NCBI GenBank assembly: GCA_013003255.1
Contig: JABDJZ010000523.1
Coordinates: 1 to 13,195 of the forward strand
Reading direction: 5' to 3'
Source of the DNA: Rhodothermales bacterium
GTDB taxonomy: Bacteria > Bacteroidota > Rhodothermia > Rhodothermales > UBA10348
DNA length: 13,195 bases
A program made the translations under genes and the position numbers. This document shows positions 1 through 6,909 of this stretch, one piece after another. The notes beneath the pieces were generated by a model. That model did not search any database. It saw only the letters and a list, made by a program, of their open reading frames with translations, and was not told where the DNA came from. Position 1 is the stretch's first letter; each line of letters starts with the position of its first letter.

Positions 1-626
1 AAGTATCCGGTCCCGATCTGCCAGATGAGGTCCCCGCCCTGCAGGTGGTAGGGCGAGATGCCGCCTTCGCCCGTGTTGTGGGCGAAACCGCCGAGCTTGG
101 CGCCCCTGTTGAGCGCGGTGACCGCCGTCGGTGACAGCGAGCCGAAGCTCATGGCGCTGATGTTCAGGAATGAGCTCGCGTAGGGTTTGCTGCAGTCTCG
201 CCCGCCAATCATCAGTCGCGCGGCATGGTCCACTTCCTCGGTGGCCCCTATCGAATGCGCGGCCCATTCGTACCCGATGCCGTAGACATCCCGATGGGTT
301 CCGAAAGGGTGGCTTTCCAATTCGTCCTTTGCCCGGGCGTAGACCAGGCTCCGGTGCTCGCGCTCGATGGGAAAGGCGTCCAGCGTCGACTCGATGAAGT
401 ACTGCTGGATCTCGGGGCGGATGCTCTCCAGCAAGTACCGAGCGTGGCCGATTACCGGGAAATTGCGCCGGATGGCGTGCTCGGTCTGAAAGGAATCATA
501 GAGCCCCAAAACGATGATGGGGCCGACAACCACGAGTGACCAGAGGACGTCAGGATAGCGGGCCGCCGCGAGGCCGATTGCCGTCAGCGTCAGAAGGCTA
601 CCGAGATAGAATGCGCGTCGAACCAT
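1..626 (-). CDS. FMN-binding glutamate synthase domain protein, membrane-anchored (C-terminus beyond window)
   Basis: The reverse strand reads open from an ATG at 626 to the left edge (208 complete codons), so only the N-terminal part is present. Residues 5-45 form two hydrophobic segments, likely an N-terminal membrane hairpin. They are followed by family-typical text: RNFPVIGHARYLLE (54-67), IRPEIQQYF (69-77), PFGTHRDVYGIGYEW (107-121), SAMSFGSLS (157-165) and NTGEGGISPYH (184-194). The last two match the start of the FMN/glutamate-synthase barrel domain seen in GltB and in stand-alone 'FMN-binding glutamate synthase family' proteins. Those stand-alone proteins lack the amidotransferase domain, and their reaction is not settled. 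The frame stays open upstream to an ATG at 695, which has AAGGA 11 nt before it and would add 23 residues. I prefer 626 because the hydrophobic segment follows it directly, as in relatives. The gene is divergent from the sulfatase gene. Confidence 0.88.
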   Translation of the reverse strand, partial: MVRRAFYLGSLLTLTAIGLAAARYPDVLWSLVVVGPIIVLGLYDSFQTEHAIRRNFPVIGHARYLLESIRPEIQQYFIESTLDAFPIEREHRSLVYARAKDELESHPFGTHRDVYGIGYEWAAHSIGATEEVDHAARLMIGGRDCSKPYASSFLNISAMSFGSLSPTAVTALNRGAKLGGFAHNTGEGGISPYHLQGGDLIWQIGTGY

Positions 627-737
627 GGGGCTGAATGTCTGTGTCGAACGAGTGTACTTCAGCGATAGTGATGGTCCAATAGCCCACCATGGCATGTGGC
701 GCGCGATCCTTGCGCGGGGGCCATCGTCCGGCTATGA

Positions 738-2273
738 TTGGATCCCCATCCACGGATTCAAGCGATGCGCCTGTTCTTTATCCTTGCCTTCCTGATGCTG
801 GCTGCGGGCCGGTGGCATGCGCATGAGGTGACTCCCGAGGGATTGGTCGCCGGGCCGCCCAACATCGTGATGATCATCGCGGATGATCTGAACACGCGCA
901 TCGCTCCGTACGTGGACTCAACGTTGGTGGTGCACACGCCCAATCTGGACCGCCTCGCGGAATCGGGTGTCCGGTTCACCCGTGCCTACGCGCAGTACCC
1001 GGTTTGCGGGCCGTCGCGGGCCTCGATCATGAGCGGGCTGTACCCCGAATCGAATGGGGTGACTGGGAACGCCTTTGATACGGGGAATCACCGGCTGGCT
1101 ACACCAGAGCTGGCGGACCATCCCACCATGGCGCGCTTTCTGAAAGACAACGGGTACTACACCGCCCGGGTGTCGAAGATTTTCCATGTCGGCGTTCCGG
1201 GAGGCATCGAACGGGGAGAGACGGGATCAGATGACCCGGACTCCTGGGACTTCGCCGTGGACATCATGGCTCCGGAGACGATGTCGCCGGGCCGGTTGGA
1301 GCGGTTGTCGCGCGGGCAGCACTATGGCTCCAATTTCGCCCGGATGATCCTGGAAGACGGGCAGGAATCCACGCAGGCCGATGTGCTGGCGGCGGACCAG
1401 GCCATCTCAATTCTGGAGACACGCCTCCGGCCGCTCCCGTCCGGGGCCACCAACCGAACGCGGGTCAAGCCGGACGCTCCGCTATTCTTGGCCCTTGGCT
1501 TCGTCCGCCCTCACGTTCCGTTGATCGCACCGGCCCGCCACTTTGACCGGTATCCGGAGGACAAGGCCCCGCTCCCTGCCGTCCCGGACAGCGACCTCGA
1601 AGACGTTCCGGAGCAGGCCGCCCGCATGAGCAACGCCAACCGCTTTGGCATGACCTTGGAGCAGCAGAGGCAGGCCGTGGCCGCGTACCACGCCAGCGTG
1701 AGCTTCATGGATGAGCAGGTGGGACGGGTGCTTGATGCACTCGAACGCGTGGGGGCCGCAGACAACACAGTAATCATTTTCCTGTCCGATCACGGGTTCA
1801 ACCTGGGCGAGCATTCCTCTTGGCAGAAGCTCAGTCTCTGGGAGGAGAGCGTTCGCGTCCCGCTGATTATCAGTCAACCCGGCGGCCTGCGTGGTGCGAG
1901 CGATGAGATTGTGGAGCTGATAGACCTGTACCCGACGGTGGCCGGCCTGGCGGGTCTGGAGAAAAGCGCCCCGGGAATCCTGCAGGGAACCGACATGCTG
2001 TCCGATTCAGACGAGTCGGGCGAAGCCTACACCATCACCAGCGCGGAGGGAGGATCACTTCGCACGGAACGGTGGCGGTACAACCGGTGGGGAGAGTCTG
2101 CGGGCTTAGGCAACGAAGAGCTCTATGACCACGCGAACGATCCTGGGGAGTTCACAAACCTGGCGAACGATCCCGCTCACCGGGCGACACTGGTCGAGCT
2201 TCGGACTCGATTCAATGAAGTGCGGTCGAACGCCCAAGGGTTCCGCTCCGCGCTCAGCAAAGCACCGGATTGA
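738..2273 (+). CDS. Exported sulfatase, Cys-type, iduronate-2-sulfatase-like
   Basis: This 511-residue protein is a sulfatase of the alkaline-phosphatase fold; such enzymes hydrolyse sulfate esters, often on sulfated glycans. NIVMIIADDLN (42-52) supplies the metal-binding Asp pair D49/D50. CGPSR (90-94) is the C-x-P-S-R signature whose Cys is converted to formylglycine. RPHVPLIAP (257-265) and SDHGFNLGEHSSWQK (350-364) carry the further metal and sulfate ligands (D351, H352, K364). The spacing and the GEHSSWQK text resemble iduronate-2-sulfatases. A signal peptide is visible (RLFFILAFLMLAAGRWHA, 11-28), and it begins directly after Met10, so translation may start at 765 instead of 738. No maturation enzyme (FGE or anSME) is in the window. 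The substrate cannot be read from the sequence. The 3' end overlaps the convergent PhyH gene by 20 bp. Confidence 0.92.
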   Translation: MDPHPRIQAMRLFFILAFLMLAAGRWHAHEVTPEGLVAGPPNIVMIIADDLNTRIAPYVDSTLVVHTPNLDRLAESGVRFTRAYAQYPVCGPSRASIMSGLYPESNGVTGNAFDTGNHRLATPELADHPTMARFLKDNGYYTARVSKIFHVGVPGGIERGETGSDDPDSWDFAVDIMAPETMSPGRLERLSRGQHYGSNFARMILEDGQESTQADVLAADQAISILETRLRPLPSGATNRTRVKPDAPLFLALGFVRPHVPLIAPARHFDRYPEDKAPLPAVPDSDLEDVPEQAARMSNANRFGMTLEQQRQAVAAYHASVSFMDEQVGRVLDALERVGAADNTVIIFLSDHGFNLGEHSSWQKLSLWEESVRVPLIISQPGGLRGASDEIVELIDLYPTVAGLAGLEKSAPGILQGTDMLSDSDESGEAYTITSAEGGSLRTERWRYNRWGESAGLGNEELYDHANDPGEFTNLANDPAHRATLVELRTRFNEVRSNAQGFRSALSKAPD

Positions 2274-3048
2274 GCGGTGTATCAATGACCTCGCCCACCC
2301 GGGCGCCGGGGCACCACGTCTGCCAGTCCAGCCGCTGGTTGTCATTCTCCGGGTCCTTGAGGACCATGGCGGCATCCATGTAAATAATGGTCATGACGCC
2401 CCGCGGCGAGCCCGTCCGGTTCGGCCCGGCCCGGTGATAGAGCCAGCCGGAGTGGAAGCTGACATCGCCAAGCGCGAACGGCTCCACCCTGACCGGGTAA
2501 CCGTGCTCACGCAGCATCGTCCCAATGGCCGCCTCACTTTCGTCTGAAATCCCGAGTGCCCGGCCTCCCTCCAAGACGTGGCTGCCGCTGGCGAATTCCA
2601 GAGGACCCATTTCGAGGGGCGTGTCCTGCAGCGGTATCCAGGCTGTGACGGTGCGATCCGTGGCCAGCGGCCAGTAGAACTGGTCCGCGTGCCAGGGTGT
2701 GTGGCCGCCGCCGGGCTCCTTGTAGAGGGCCTGGTCGTGGTAGAGCCGCACCGACGGGACGCCCAGCAGACCGGCCGCGATGCGCGCGAGGCGCCGGTTG
2801 AATACGAACTCGCGGACTATCTCGCTCTCCCGCCACAGGTTCATGACCTGAAGGAACGCGCGCGAGTAGGTGTCGCGAAGGTGCAGCGGCTGGCGGTTGG
2901 TATTGAGCTCCAGGACGAGTCGCGTGATCTCCCTGGCGTGTGGCGCAAGCCAGGCCGGATCCAGGACGCCTTCAAGGTGCACAAAGCGGTTTGTCTGGAA
3001 TGCCTCGTGTGCCTCGGCTTCCAATCTGAAGTCCTGAAAAGTGCTCAT
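2254..3048 (-). CDS. Phytanoyl-CoA dioxygenase (PhyH) family Fe(II)/2-oxoglutarate oxygenase
   Basis: This 264-residue protein belongs to the PhyH family of non-haem Fe(II), 2-oxoglutarate-dependent oxygenases, which hydroxylate small molecules while oxidising 2-oxoglutarate to succinate. With the ATG at 3048, the HxD iron motif is in TPWHADQFYWPL (H120, D122). The distal ligand is H205 in GWLYHRAGPN. R216 in SPRGVMTIIYM is a good candidate for 2-oxoglutarate binding. GDVSFHSGWLYHRAGP is a typical PhyH C-terminal strand. The frame is open to an ATG at 3126, but the extra 26 residues do not look like the family and the domain begins naturally at MSTFQDF, so I chose 3048. The substrate is unknown; bacterial relatives act on osmolytes, natural products and lipids. 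The gene is convergent with the sulfatase, and the coding 3' ends overlap. Confidence 0.87.
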   Translation of the reverse strand: MSTFQDFRLEAEAHEAFQTNRFVHLEGVLDPAWLAPHAREITRLVLELNTNRQPLHLRDTYSRAFLQVMNLWRESEIVREFVFNRRLARIAAGLLGVPSVRLYHDQALYKEPGGGHTPWHADQFYWPLATDRTVTAWIPLQDTPLEMGPLEFASGSHVLEGGRALGISDESEAAIGTMLREHGYPVRVEPFALGDVSFHSGWLYHRAGPNRTGSPRGVMTIIYMDAAMVLKDPENDNQRLDWQTWCPGARVGEVIDTPLNPVLC

Positions 3049-3207
3049 TTCCAAGAATACAATGCAAGGTATATCCGAAGCCAAGCAGCCTGATTCATTA
3101 CGGTATTGTGATCGAAGCGCTTCCATAAAAGTGCCCCGCCAGCCCTCAACTATGAAAAAAATGAGAGGCTATGCCTCGTATTGTCCCAAAGTGGCCAGAT
3201 TTCGACG

Positions 3208-3221
3208 TTCATCTTGATGAA
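3208..3221. promoter_or_regulatory. Perfect 14-bp palindrome upstream of the lrp-like gene (distal)
   Basis: The sequence is TTCATC-TT-GATGAA, a perfect inverted repeat with 6-bp arms and a 2-bp spacer. It lies in the AT-richer 3049-3306 intergenic region between the PhyH gene start and the regulator start. Its centre is about 92 bp upstream of the regulator ATG and 75 bp from the palindrome at 3283-3296, about seven helical turns. Lrp/AsnC proteins commonly bind several phased palindromic sites at their own promoters, so an operator role is plausible but inferred. Confidence 0.35.
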
Positions 3222-3282
3222 AGTAAGATGTGGATAAGTCTTTGCTGGTCGTTCTTGGAACAAGGGGGCTGGACTTGCCTAA

Positions 3283-3296
3283 TTTAGTAAGCTAAA
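3283..3296. promoter_or_regulatory. Candidate Lrp-type operator just upstream of the lrp-like gene
   Basis: The sequence is TTTAG-TAAG-CTAAA, an inverted repeat with 5-bp arms ending 10 bases before the regulator ATG at 3307. The TAG...CTA core recalls the YAG...CTR ends of the E. coli Lrp consensus. The overlapping stretch TAATTTAG (3280-3287) differs at one position from the TAnnTTTG -7 element of Bacteroidota promoters. I could not find a convincing partner -33 element at the usual spacing. Autoregulation by the downstream protein is the natural hypothesis, not something the sequence proves. Confidence 0.42.
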
Positions 3297-3306
3297 CCAC
3301 GAGGGT

Positions 3307-3798
3307 ATGGATCGGATAGACGAAATTGATGCACGCATCCTGGAACTGCTCCAGGAGCGCGGTCGGATGAAGCGCAATCGCATTGCCGAGGATGTAGGGA
3401 TGTCACTTCCTTCCATCTCGGACCGCATGCGAAAGCTTGAGGAGCGAGGAGTCATCAAGGGCTATCACGCCGTCCTCGACGCCAAGCGGCTTCAGTATGA
3501 CATCATGGCTTTCATCCGCGTCACCGTGGACGGGTCAGCCAACTACTCAGGTTTCGTTGAAACCGCCACCTCCATGCCGGAGGTGCAGGAAGTCCACTCG
3601 ATCACCGGTGACGGCTCGCACATTCTGAAGGTGCGAACGCGAAACACCACCACCCTCGAGGCCCTGCTTTCGAGTATCCAGGCCATGCCCGGGGTCCACG
3701 GGACCTCCTCAAGCATCGTGCTGTCCACCTACAAGGAAACACGCGAACTGAAGGCCTCTCCGATGGTCCTGCTCCAGCAGCAGAACCAGCCCGCATAA
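3307..3798 (+). CDS. Lrp/AsnC family transcriptional regulator
   Basis: This 163-residue protein has the standard two-part Lrp/AsnC layout. The N-terminal winged helix-turn-helix covers about residues 3-60 (IDARILELLQERGR, then the recognition region GMSLPSISDRMRKLEERGVI). The RAM/AsnC ligand-binding and oligomerisation domain covers about 68-145, with MPEVQEVHSITGDGSHILKV typical of its core. Such proteins sense amino acids or related metabolites. Length is normal for the family. GAGGG lies only one base before the ATG, too close to be a good ribosome site; the start was chosen because the family begins with a D-x-x-D-x-x-I-L pattern. The glutamine synthetase gene follows after 36 nt on the same strand, so the two are probably co-transcribed and glutamine metabolism is the likely regulatory target. 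Confidence 0.93.
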   Translation: MDRIDEIDARILELLQERGRMKRNRIAEDVGMSLPSISDRMRKLEERGVIKGYHAVLDAKRLQYDIMAFIRVTVDGSANYSGFVETATSMPEVQEVHSITGDGSHILKVRTRNTTTLEALLSSIQAMPGVHGTSSSIVLSTYKETRELKASPMVLLQQQNQPA

Positions 3799-3804
3799 AA
3801 CAAC

Positions 3805-3818
3805 TTCTGGCTCCAGAA
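3805..3818. promoter_or_regulatory. Perfect 14-bp palindrome in the lrp-glnN spacer
   Basis: The sequence is TTCTGG-CT-CCAGAA, a perfect inverted repeat with 6-bp arms that occupies much of the 36-nt gap between the regulator stop and the glnN ATG at 3835. Its outer bases follow the TTY-N8-RAA pattern shared with the palindromes at 3208-3221 and 3283-3296. It could be an operator for an internal glnN promoter or a small RNA hairpin that adjusts glnN translation. No T-run follows, so it is not an obvious terminator. Confidence 0.35.
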
Positions 3819-3834
3819 CAACACGCCCAAGATC

Positions 3835-6012
3835 ATGAGTCGCACTGTCGCCGACTACAACGTCATCGCCGCCACGAAACACGTCATTGGCAACGGCAAT
3901 GGCAAGAGCAAGTCCACTACCGCAATGGACATCGAGTCCATTTTTGGCGAGAACACCTTTGGCCTGGCGGAAATGAAGTCCCGCCTGCCCAAGTCCGTGT
4001 TCAAGTCCATCCTCGCCACCATTGAGAAGGGGGCCACGCTGGATCCTACGATTGCCGACACGGTGGCCCTGGCCATGAAGGAGTGGGCCGTGGAACGCGG
4101 TGCCTCTCACTTCACGCACTGGTTCCAGCCGCTGACCGGCTTTACGGCCGAGAAGCATGACAGCTTCATCACCCCGAACGAGGGGGGCGGAGCCATCGCC
4201 CAGTTCTCAGGCAAGGAGCTGATCCAGGGTGAGCCGGATGCGTCCAGCTTCCCGTCCGGCGGCGTCCGCGCCACGTTCGAGGCCCGCGGCTATACGGCCT
4301 GGGATCCCACCTCGCCCGCGTTCATCGTCGAGAACAAGAACGGCTCCTACCTGGCCATCCCGACGGCCTTCGCGTCGTGGGGTGGCGAGGCGCTTGATCA
4401 CAAGACGCCTCTGCTGCGGTCCATGCAGACGCTCAACAGCGCTGCCATGCGCGTCCTCGGCCTGTTCGGCGTCAAGGATGCCCATAAGGTCTTCTCAACG
4501 GTAGGCGTTGAGCAGGAGTATTTCCTCATCGATGAGGAGTACTACTTCCGCCGCCCAGACCTGGTCACCACCGGCCGCACGCTGTTCGGTGCCAAGCCGC
4601 CGCGTGGACAGGAGCTGGATGACCACTACTTCGGCTCCATTCCGGACCGTGTCCTGGCATGTATGCTCGAGACCGAGAAGGAGCTGTACCGCCTCGGCGT
4701 CCCGGTCAAGACCCGTCACAACGAGGTAGCTCCGGGCCAGTATGAGATCGCGCCCATCTTCGAGAACTCGAACGTGGCCGCTGACCACCAGCAGCTCCTG
4801 ATGCTCACGCTCGAGCGCGTGGCCCGTCACCACGGCCTGGTGTGCCTGATGCACGAGAAGCCCTTCGCCGGCATCAACGGCTCAGGAAAGCACAACAACT
4901 GGTCAATGGCTACCGACACGGGCATGAACCTGTTGGAGCCGGGCGACACCCCCCACGACAACATCCAGTTCCTGTTCTTCTGCGCTGCCGTGATTCGCGC
5001 CGTGCATCGTCATCAGGACCTGCTCCGGATTTCAGTTGCCACCGCAGGGAACGATCATCGCCTGGGTGCCAACGAGGCCCCGCCGGCCATCATCTCCATC
5101 TTCCTGGGAGAGCAGCTGGAGGACGTCTTCAAGCAGCTGGAAAGCGGCCCGGCCACCGAGTCCAAGCAGGGCGGCCTGATGGGTCTCGGCGTCAAGACGC
5201 TTCCCAATCTGCCGCGTCACGCTGGTGACCGCAACCGGACCAGCCCCTTTGCTTTCACGGGCAACAAGTTCGAATTCCGGGCTGTCGGCTCCTCGCAGTC
5301 CGTCTCGTTCCCGAACATTGTGCTCAACGTGATCGTCGCGGAGTCACTGGTCGAGATGGGTGATCTGCTGGAGGCTGAGCTTGCCGGCAAGAAGAAGAAC
5401 AAGGCTGTGTTTGAGCAGGCCGTGGCCGACGTGGTCAAAGCCGTCATTCACGACTCCAAGCCCATCATCTTCGGCGGTGACAACTATGCCGATGCATGGC
5501 ACAAGGAAGCTGAGAAGCGTGGGCTGCTCAACCTCCGGACCACCATGGATGCCTACGAGCACCTGCTGGACGAGAAGAACATCAAGCTCTTCGAGCGGGC
5601 TGAGGTGCTGAGTGAGGTGGAGCTGCGTGCCCGCGAGGAAATCCTCGTGGAGCAGTACTTCATCAAGATCAACATCGAGGCGGAGACCACGGAATACCTG
5701 GCCCGGACGTACCTGCTGCCGGCCGCTGTGAAGTACCTGTCCCAGCTCTCCGGTGTTGGTGGCAAGGGCATCAAGAGCGTTGCGGACACCGTCGAGAAGG
5801 CCGTCGACAAGTTCTGCAAGAAGCTCGACAAGCTCAGCGAGCAGAATCGTGAGCTCGGAGGCGACTCGGTTCACGAGAAGGCTCGTCACATGCGGGACAA
5901 CGTGATCCCGGCCATGGCCGAGATGCGGACCGCTGCCGATGCGCTCGAGGCGCTCGTGGCGCACGACCTCTGGCCGCTTCCGACGTACCGCGAGATCCTC
6001 TGGATCAAGTAG
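3835..6012 (+). CDS. glnN: Glutamine synthetase type III
   Basis: This 725-residue protein is GSIII, which makes glutamine from glutamate, ammonia and ATP in the cytoplasm. The length fits GSIII (about 700-730 residues), not the 450-470 of GSI. Order seen: GSIII-specific N-terminal domain with ASHFTHWFQPLTGFTAEKHD (90-109); metal-binding GVEQEYF (224-230); HNEVAPGQYEIAPIFE (295-310); the catalytic segment GINGSGKHNNWSMATDTG (346-363), with ATP and metal contacts; NRTSPFAFTGNKFEFRAVGS (467-486); and a long helical C-terminal region after about 590. The first 30 residues are a low-complexity lead (GNGNGKSKSTT) of the sort that varies between GSIII proteins. No good Shine-Dalgarno sequence precedes the ATG. 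The gene follows the Lrp-like regulator by 36 nt and is closed by a strong terminator. GSIII is known from Bacteroidota, some cyanobacteria and relatives. Confidence 0.97.
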   Translation: MSRTVADYNVIAATKHVIGNGNGKSKSTTAMDIESIFGENTFGLAEMKSRLPKSVFKSILATIEKGATLDPTIADTVALAMKEWAVERGASHFTHWFQPLTGFTAEKHDSFITPNEGGGAIAQFSGKELIQGEPDASSFPSGGVRATFEARGYTAWDPTSPAFIVENKNGSYLAIPTAFASWGGEALDHKTPLLRSMQTLNSAAMRVLGLFGVKDAHKVFSTVGVEQEYFLIDEEYYFRRPDLVTTGRTLFGAKPPRGQELDDHYFGSIPDRVLACMLETEKELYRLGVPVKTRHNEVAPGQYEIAPIFENSNVAADHQQLLMLTLERVARHHGLVCLMHEKPFAGINGSGKHNNWSMATDTGMNLLEPGDTPHDNIQFLFFCAAVIRAVHRHQDLLRISVATAGNDHRLGANEAPPAIISIFLGEQLEDVFKQLESGPATESKQGGLMGLGVKTLPNLPRHAGDRNRTSPFAFTGNKFEFRAVGSSQSVSFPNIVLNVIVAESLVEMGDLLEAELAGKKKNKAVFEQAVADVVKAVIHDSKPIIFGGDNYADAWHKEAEKRGLLNLRTTMDAYEHLLDEKNIKLFERAEVLSEVELRAREEILVEQYFIKINIEAETTEYLARTYLLPAAVKYLSQLSGVGGKGIKSVADTVEKAVDKFCKKLDKLSEQNRELGGDSVHEKARHMRDNVIPAMAEMRTAADALEALVAHDLWPLPTYREILWIK

Positions 6013-6035
6013 GCGCGTCCCAAGGCACGACCTGC

Positions 6036-6076
6036 AAAACGCCCGGTCCCTTTAGCGGGGGCCGGGCGTTTTCATT
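6036..6076 (+). terminator. Intrinsic terminator after glnN
   Basis: AAAACGCCCGG (6036-6046) pairs perfectly with CCGGGCGTTTT (6062-6072). The stem continues inward with TCCC (6047-6050) against GGGG (6058-6061), including one G-T pair, around the loop TTTAGCG. That gives about 15 bp in total, GC-rich inside and ending in a T tract. It starts 24 nt after the glnN stop. The A/T ends are symmetrical, so it could also stop transcription arriving from the right on the minus strand. Confidence 0.9.
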
Positions 6077-6086
6077 TAAGTGGGTT

Positions 6087-6172
6087 GGCCCTTCGGCCGA
6101 TACCTCCGATGTCGGAACCCGAATCCGGTTTTCCGGGACGTACTCACCAAGGAGTCCCATCACCAACCGGAT
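6087..6172 (+). other. Cluster of inverted repeats in the non-coding leader before the 171-residue gene
   Basis: Between the glnN terminator and the next ATG there are about 190 non-coding bases holding several inverted repeats. They are GGCC-CTTC-GGCC (6087-6098), TCCGA-TG-TCGGA (6105-6116), and a nested pair made of ATCCGGTT (6123-6130) with AACCGGAT (6165-6172) enclosing GGGAC (6135-6139) with GTCCC (6154-6158). The nested pair would fold as an 8-bp stem, an internal loop, a 5-bp stem and a 14-nt loop. A competing small hairpin, CCGG-TTTT-CCGG (6125-6136), uses the same 5' arm, so two exclusive folds are possible. I do not recognise a known riboswitch. The remaining bases to 6254 show nothing further. 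Confidence 0.3.
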
Positions 6173-6263
6173 ACGCACCCCCGACACTCAGCTATCGAAC
6201 CAAAAGAAAGCTGGATCGCGCCAGGCCCCACCCCCCCGAGGCCGGCGATGATTTGGAGGAGCA

Positions 6264-6779
6264 ATGGGACCAAAAACGGTTATAGACATCCGCCGCCCCA
6301 AGGGGCAAAGGGGGAATACTGTCGAGTACGATTTCGCGTTTGACCGCTGGTACTGCGGTTGGGACGCCCTCCACATGGTGGACTTTCAGGGAATCACCTT
6401 CCCTGAGAACAAGCGATTCGCGTGGTGTGGCCCGCGCCTGGGTCTGACTCCGTCCAACGAGCGGGGCGCCATGGACACCATACTGCGCCTGCCTGCGCCG
6501 GCGGTCCGCGTGCGGATCTTCGGCCACGCAGCCAACGAGAACTACGAATTCGAGGGCGCCGGCATGCCGCTGGAGGCCATCAGTTCTCTGGGAAAAGTGG
6601 TGGATACCGGCAGTCTGCCTTCGGACATCTTCGTAGAGGCCGAGCCGATTGCGCTCGCTGGCTCCGACATTCGGCGAATTCGGATACCGTCGTGCAAGCC
6701 CGTGGTGTTCATCCGCAGGATCGAGGTGGAATACCGGGAGCCGCCTCCGGTCGAATCCCCGGATGGGAAGGCTCACTGA
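6264..6779 (+). CDS. Uncharacterised 171-residue protein, probably beta-rich
   Basis: I do not recognise this protein. The ATG is preceded by GGAGG (6255-6259) with a 4-base spacer, the best ribosome-binding site in the window, which supports this frame over longer overlapping frames at 6422-6973 (plus) and 6192-6917 (minus). There is no signal peptide or membrane segment. Short alternating hydrophobic runs such as TILRLPAPAVRVRIFGHA (about 72-89) and IRRIRIPSCKPVVFIRRIEVEY (about 136-157) suggest beta strands. The pattern of a 'lPAPa.rV...' strand followed later by '.IRRIRI...' and a closing 'vFIRRIEV' strand recalls galactose-binding-like beta-sandwich domains, but this is a weak resemblance. 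It is separated from glnN by a terminator and from the sigma-factor gene by 130 nt, so it is probably its own transcription unit. Confidence 0.72.
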   Translation: MGPKTVIDIRRPKGQRGNTVEYDFAFDRWYCGWDALHMVDFQGITFPENKRFAWCGPRLGLTPSNERGAMDTILRLPAPAVRVRIFGHAANENYEFEGAGMPLEAISSLGKVVDTGSLPSDIFVEAEPIALAGSDIRRIRIPSCKPVVFIRRIEVEYREPPPVESPDGKAH

Positions 6780-6819
6780 CAGAAGGCAACGGAGGCTCGC
6801 CAGGCCGTTCGCAGAATCC

Positions 6820-6840
6820 GCCCGGGAAGGGACCCCGGGC
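6820..6840. terminator. GC-rich hairpin between the 171-residue gene and the sigma-factor gene
   Basis: GCCCGGG (6820-6826) and CCCGGGC (6834-6840) form a perfect 7-bp stem with a 7-nt loop, 41 nt after the preceding stop codon. No T-run follows immediately. A second weak hairpin, AGGCG (6853-6857) with TGCCT (6867-6871), runs directly into TTTTTT (6871-6876) and may be the real termination point. The T-rich segment could instead be part of the sigma-factor gene's promoter. Confidence 0.35.
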
Positions 6841-6909
6841 CCCCCGGAATGGAGGCGATCCCGCGGTGCCTTTTTTCTATCTTCTGGATCGCTTCGCACT
6901 TCCCCCTCC

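Noticed and set aside
225..539. 104-residue plus-strand frame near the left end
   Set aside because: It lies antisense to the FMN-binding glutamate synthase domain gene, which has many family motifs.
3165..3177. GAGGC-TAT-GCCTC inverted repeat in the region before the lrp-like gene
   Set aside because: Only 5-bp arms, and it does not share the TTY...RAA form of the other palindromes; chance is a sufficient explanation.
5344..5964. 206-residue minus-strand frame inside glnN
   Set aside because: It is a shadow of the strongly recognised glnN frame, caused by GC-rich third positions.
6649..6909. N-terminal extension of the sigma factor to 6649
   Set aside because: The added 87 residues overlap the preceding gene and do not resemble sigma region 1 or 2; the family domain fits a start at 6910.
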